Positions 60,998 to 64,000 of a DNA stretch of 64,000 nucleotides are shown one piece after another; position 1 is the first letter of the stretch, and the number at the start of each line of letters is the position of its first letter. The notes under the pieces are model-generated. The model did no database searches. It was not told where the DNA came from and worked only from the letters and a program-made list of their open reading frames with translations. Both the position numbers and the translations under genes were made by a program. This DNA comes from Yoonia vestfoldensis DSM 16212 (lineage in GTDB: Bacteria > Pseudomonadota > Alphaproteobacteria > Rhodobacterales > Rhodobacteraceae), in the NCBI RefSeq assembly GCF_000382265.1, contig NZ_KB907976.1:124001-188000 (forward strand), in the 5' to 3' direction.

Positions 60998-61567
60998 TTA
61001 ACCGAGTTGAATGGTTGTTTCGTCCACGAAGGACGCGACGGGAATATCGAGATTGCGCGGTGCGGGCCCGCGGCGGATGCGCCCGGAATGGTCATAGTGC
61101 GACCCGTGGCAAGGGCAGAACCAGCCGCCGAAATCGCCTTGTTCGCCCAGAGGGACGCAGCCAAGGTGCGTGCAAATCCCCATCTGGACAAGCCACACGC
61201 CGTCTTCGGACAAGGCGCGGTTTTCGTCGGTCGCAGGTGCGACATCCTCGATATTGGCGTTGCGGGCCAATGAGTCGGGCAGGGCTGCCACATCGACAGA
61301 CCGCGCATCGGCGATTTCCTCTTCGGTGCGCGCGCGGATGAAGACAGGCTTGCCCTGCCACAGGACGGTCAGCTGCGTGCCGGGGTCGACAGCGCTGACA
61401 TCCACGCGAATCGAAGCAAGCGCGAGCACGTCTGCGGATGGGTTCATTTGGTTGACAAGCGGCCAGACCGCGGCACCCGTCACGACAACGCCGGCACCGG
61501 CGGTGGCATAGTAAAGGAAGTCGCGGCGTGTTCCCTGATGTTCTTCAACTTGTGACACTGGGTCCAT
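60998..61567 (-). CDS. petA: Rieske iron-sulfur protein of the bc1 complex
   Basis: The Rieske protein oxidises quinol at the Qo site. From the ATG at 61567 ([20 protein letters not shown]) the protein is 189 aa, with a twin-arginine RRDF and a membrane anchor ([18 protein letters not shown]). The cluster-binding boxes are CTHLGC (Cys132-Cys137) and CPCHGS (from Cys151). It is the first gene of the petABC operon. Confidence 0.97.
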   Translation of the reverse strand: MDPVSQVEEHQGTRRDFLYYATAGAGVVVTGAAVWPLVNQMNPSADVLALASIRVDVSAVDPGTQLTVLWQGKPVFIRARTEEEIADARSVDVAALPDSLARNANIEDVAPATDENRALSEDGVWLVQMGICTHLGCVPLGEQGDFGGWFCPCHGSHYDHSGRIRRGPAPRNLDIPVASFVDETTIQLG

Positions 61568-61955
61568 CTCCGGTTCATTGGCGGGCGAACTGCCCGTGCG
61601 TAACTTAGCCCGATGTCGCCATCGGTCCAATCCGCCGCTGTTTAGCCCCGTTCACCACAGCCGTCCAGCGGACATTCGGGCGCAGGGTGACGCACCCGTT
61701 CTTGTTGGCGCAAACATCTTGCCATGCAAGAGAGCCGGCAGGTCATTGCCCCATGTTTGTCGGTATCATTGCAGAGTGATGCGCAGATTAACTGCACACT
61801 CTGCTGCAAAATCGCTTTTTTTCGATTAATATGCAATCACTAGTGACCCTCTGAGCACAGGGGCGCAAGATGCACGTCATCACTTAATGTTTTGTTGTGA
61901 CTCTTGCTGTGTATCTTTAAGTGTTCGGCCTGCCTGAGACACCGAGGATTCGACG
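61568..61955. other. 388-bp divergent intergenic region between petA and the outer-membrane protein gene
   Basis: This gap has no convincing gene. A 64-codon minus-strand frame (61642-61836) lacks a good ribosome-binding site and any recognisable sequence. The region should hold the petABC promoter and that of the downstream gene. It contains an inverted repeat at 61771-61804 and a T-rich stretch at 61816-61822. Confidence 0.5.
61771..61804. repeat. Inverted repeat in the petA upstream region
   Basis: GCAGAGTG (61771-61778) and CACTCTGC (61797-61804) are perfect inverted arms, with an inner GCAG/CTGC pair around ATTAA. A T-run begins 11 bp later, too far for a standard terminator. It could be a regulator site or part of a small RNA. 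Confidence 0.5.
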
Positions 61956-62603
61956 ATGACGCGCGCTTTTGCACTTTGCTGCGGCCTTTTGGCTCTCCCG
62001 ACCTTCGCTGCGGCGCAGGTCGAGTTGAGCTTTTACGGCGGTGCGCAGTCGGCGCCGGGGTCGGACGTTGCGATTCGCGGCGACTCGGTCATTGCGGATT
62101 CCGATTTTTCCATCGACTGGGAAGGCCGTTCGTCAAGCGCGCCGATATACTACGGGATCCGCGCGACGCGCTGGCAGTCGCCCACATTCGGCTTCGGGCT
62201 CGATTTTGCGCATAACAAGGTCTATCCCAAGGACGGCGAACTGCCTGGCCCATTTAGCGTGCTTGAATTCACCGATGGGTTGAACACGCTGACCGTCAAT
62301 GCCTATCGCCGCTGGCCCAACATGCTTGGAAATGTGACACCTTATGTCGGTGGCGGGCTTGGCGTATCCATCCCGCATGTCGAAGTGACCGCCTCCGGTT
62401 CAGAGACGTTCGGCTACCAATTCACCGGACCTGCCGCGACCTGGATTGCCGGGGCGAGCTATCCGATCAGCGATCAATGGTCTGTCTTTGGCGAGTATAA
62501 AGGGACGTTCACGTCCAACACTGGCGATCTTGATACCGGCGGCACTGTCGAAACCGACATCTTCACCAATGCAGTGAATCTCGGCGTCAGCTTCAATTTC
62601 TGA
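61956..62603 (+). CDS. Outer-membrane beta-barrel protein (possibly lipid A oxidase-like)
   Basis: The 215-aa precursor has a signal peptide ending near PTFAAAQ. Alternating hydrophobic strands follow (VELSFYGGAQSAPGSDV, PIYYGIRATRWQSPTFGFGLDF, TPYVGGGLGVSIPHVEV). The C-terminus ends in Phe (AVNLGVSFNF), a beta-barrel assembly signal. Similar Rhodobacterales proteins are sometimes annotated as lipid A oxidase, but the sequence alone supports only a small outer-membrane barrel. Confidence 0.75.
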   Translation: MTRAFALCCGLLALPTFAAAQVELSFYGGAQSAPGSDVAIRGDSVIADSDFSIDWEGRSSSAPIYYGIRATRWQSPTFGFGLDFAHNKVYPKDGELPGPFSVLEFTDGLNTLTVNAYRRWPNMLGNVTPYVGGGLGVSIPHVEVTASGSETFGYQFTGPAATWIAGASYPISDQWSVFGEYKGTFTSNTGDLDTGGTVETDIFTNAVNLGVSFNF

Positions 62604-62606
62604 CCG

Positions 62607-63206
62607 TCAGGCGGCGGTGGCGGCCATGCTGTCCCGCGTCATGAAATCCGCGTGCCAAGCAGCCAGCGCGTCATTGCCGTTGCGCCAACCGCGCGCGTGA
62701 TGCCGCAGATCGACATAGGACAGCGCGCAGGCGATCCCGATATGGCCGATATCCAATGGGCCGTGCAGATGGCTCATCCAGCGGGCATTGACGGCGGCGA
62801 TCGTGCGGCTGGCCTTGCCCCATTGCGCCTCGACCCAGTCGGATGATTGCTGCGCCTCGGGCCGCAGCCGCGCCTCGTATGTCATCAGCACGGCGGCTTC
62901 CATGATGGCATCGGCTGTCGCCTCGAGCGTCAGAACCTCCCAGATCCGCGCCTGAGGATACAGCGATCCGTCGCCGTGGTCGTTCAGAAAGCGGGTGATG
63001 ACCCGGCTGTCATAGATCGCGGGGCCGCTGTCGCGCACCAGCGCCGGGATCTTGCCGGTCGGGTTCGCCGCGACCACAGAGGGATCAGAGGCCAGCGGTG
63101 TCGTCGTCACTGTCACCTCTTCGACCTGATCCAGCAGATCAAGTTCGCGCAGGACAACGCGGACCTTGCGCACAAATGGGGACGCGGGGGACATCAGCAG
63201 TTTCAT
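62607..63206 (-). CDS. Glutathione S-transferase family protein
   Basis: The 199-aa protein starts MKLLMSPASPFVRKVRVVLREL, the thioredoxin-like GST N-domain with an SPF motif near residue 9. NPTGKIPALV follows and then SRVITRFLND. The C-terminal helical domain is all-alpha (LEATADAIMEAAVLMTYEARLR). The substrate is unknown. Another GST-like gene lies just upstream on the same strand, 19 bp away. Confidence 0.9.
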   Translation of the reverse strand: MKLLMSPASPFVRKVRVVLRELDLLDQVEEVTVTTTPLASDPSVVAANPTGKIPALVRDSGPAIYDSRVITRFLNDHGDGSLYPQARIWEVLTLEATADAIMEAAVLMTYEARLRPEAQQSSDWVEAQWGKASRTIAAVNARWMSHLHGPLDIGHIGIACALSYVDLRHHARGWRNGNDALAAWHADFMTRDSMAATAA

Positions 63207-63225
63207 TACGGCACCTATATGAAGA

Positions 63226-63858
63226 TCACGCGAACAAGACCTGATCCTGCCCGTTTTGCCAAGGTGGATATTTCCGCATCACGGCGGCAAAGCGGTGCGA
63301 GCTTTTGAAATCCTCCAGCCAGCGCGCGAGGTCCGGCATGTCCTGCGCTGCAAACCAATCCATGTCGATATGCGCGAACTGGCGCACGAATGGCAGGATC
63401 GCCATATCGGCCATGCGCGCCTGCGGTCCGAACAGGTATGCCGACCCGCGCAGCCGCGCGTCAAGATCTCTTAGAAAATCCAGTGCCTTGTCGCGTTCCG
63501 TGACCAGATCGAGATCCGGGTAGCGCACGGCGTATTTGGTGTGGTCGAGCGCGGACTTGAACGGCCCGTCGCAGTGGTCGATCAGGTCATGCCCGTCCTG
63601 CGTCATGGCAAGCCAGTCTTCCGGGTCGTGCTGGTTGAGCGCCCAGAGCATGATGTCGCGGCTTTCGGCGATCACGCGACCCCCGGTGTCGATGACCGGC
63701 ACGGTGCCTTTGGGGGATGTCGCCAGAAACGCCGCCGGTTTGTCGCGCAGCAGGATTTCACGCAGATCCACCTGCACGCCGCTGGCATGGATCGCAAGCC
63801 TTGCGCGCATGGCGAAAGGACAGCGGCGGAAGGTCCAGAGGATGGGGCGGGATTGCAA
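63226..63858 (-). CDS. Glutathione S-transferase-like protein
   Basis: The 210-aa protein has a thioredoxin-like N-domain with RRCPFAMRARLAIHASG (a Cys-x-x-Ala site like omega and stringent-starvation type GSTs) and SPKGTVPVIDTGGRVIAESRDIMLW. The helical C-domain follows. The reaction is not predictable. It shares the strand with the next GST gene, so the two may form a unit. Confidence 0.88.
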   Translation of the reverse strand: MQSRPILWTFRRCPFAMRARLAIHASGVQVDLREILLRDKPAAFLATSPKGTVPVIDTGGRVIAESRDIMLWALNQHDPEDWLAMTQDGHDLIDHCDGPFKSALDHTKYAVRYPDLDLVTERDKALDFLRDLDARLRGSAYLFGPQARMADMAILPFVRQFAHIDMDWFAAQDMPDLARWLEDFKSSHRFAAVMRKYPPWQNGQDQVLFA

Positions 63859-63867
63859 AGAGTCTTG

Positions 63868-63899
63868 CCTCCGGCGGGGATATTTAGGCTCGGAAGATG
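63868..63899 (+). repeat. GATATTT-GCTCGGAAGATG intergenic element, copy 2
   Basis: CCTCCGG, GATATTT and GCTCGGAAGATG recur here as in 39501-39528, in the 41-bp gap between two minus-strand genes. Here it is on the opposite strand to the genes, so it cannot simply be a ribosome-binding region. Confidence 0.6.
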
Positions 63900-64000
63900 T
63901 CAGGCAGTCAGGCGATTGTCGGCAACTCCGGTGATTGTCGCCGTGACGATCCGGCTTTCGGGTTGGTCGGCGGCAAAGGTCACTTCGGTGAATTGTTCGG
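63900..64000 (-). CDS. mtaB: Likely tRNA methylthiotransferase MtaB, C-terminal TRAM end (partial)
   Basis: The last 32 codons read EQFTEVTFAADQPESRIVTA, then TITGVADNRLTA, and stop at 63900. The FTEVxF segment and the I-V-x-A-x-I-T-G ending match the TRAM domain that closes MtaB-type radical SAM enzymes, which make ms2t6A37 in tRNA. The gene continues beyond the window; identity rests on this tail. Confidence 0.5.
   Translation of the reverse strand, partial: EQFTEVTFAADQPESRIVTATITGVADNRLTA

Noticed and set aside
61642-61836. 64-codon minus-strand frame in the petA upstream gap
   Set aside because: No ribosome-binding site, cysteine-rich random-looking composition and no known similarity; left as intergenic.

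Overview
The window looks like a chromosome segment of an aerobic anoxygenic phototroph of the Rhodobacterales (Roseobacter group). The evidence is a dense GC-rich gene layout, a purple-bacterial photosynthesis gene cluster with the oxygen-dependent cyclase AcsF and spheroidenone-type CrtA, a RegB/RegA pair, a C4-pathway 5-aminolevulinate synthase, and a cytochrome bc1 operon. No tRNA, rRNA, CRISPR array or insertion sequence was seen.

Positions 1-5950 hold housekeeping genes: the aroE tail, coaE, dnaQ, secB, fxsA, a Tim44-like protein, an MltA-type lytic transglycosylase, an Smr protein and an MFS transporter. Positions 5950-7138 are a clearly AT-richer cassette. It holds a strongly initiated 68-aa ORF and a ClpP/SppA-like SDH_sah serine proteinase gene that is broken by an in-frame TGA. 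Next come hslV, a membrane protein gene and hslU in one operon, an unassigned protein, and a minus-strand series tsaE-amgK-murU-addB-addA with trxA.

Positions 19860-25860 are a regulatory block: a PAS protein, the redox kinase RegB and its regulator RegA (divergent), the repressor PpsR, and the antirepressor PpaA/AerR. This block abuts the photosynthesis cluster. On the plus strand it runs bchF-bchN-bchB-bchH-bchL-bchM-lhaA-puhA-puhB-puhC-small gene-acsF-puhE-hemA-cytochrome c2. On the minus strand follow bchO-bchD-bchI-crtA, and on the plus strand crtI-crtB-tspO. Five TGT-N12-ACA PpsR-type boxes sit upstream of ppaA/bchF and between crtA and crtI. Together these genes make bacteriochlorophyllide a from 5-aminolevulinate, make early and ketolated carotenoids, and build the reaction centre H subunit. 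The genes for the rest of the pathway (crtCDEF, bchCXYZ, puf, bchG, bchP) are not here, so the cluster is broken right after tspO.

From 49560 the window returns to general metabolism. It holds adenine deaminase and AMP nucleosidase, an HU protein with a palindromic operator, an EamA transporter, aroC, a TPP riboswitch with thiBPQ, the petABC operon, an outer-membrane protein, two glutathione S-transferase-like proteins, and the C-terminus of an MtaB-like methylthiotransferase.
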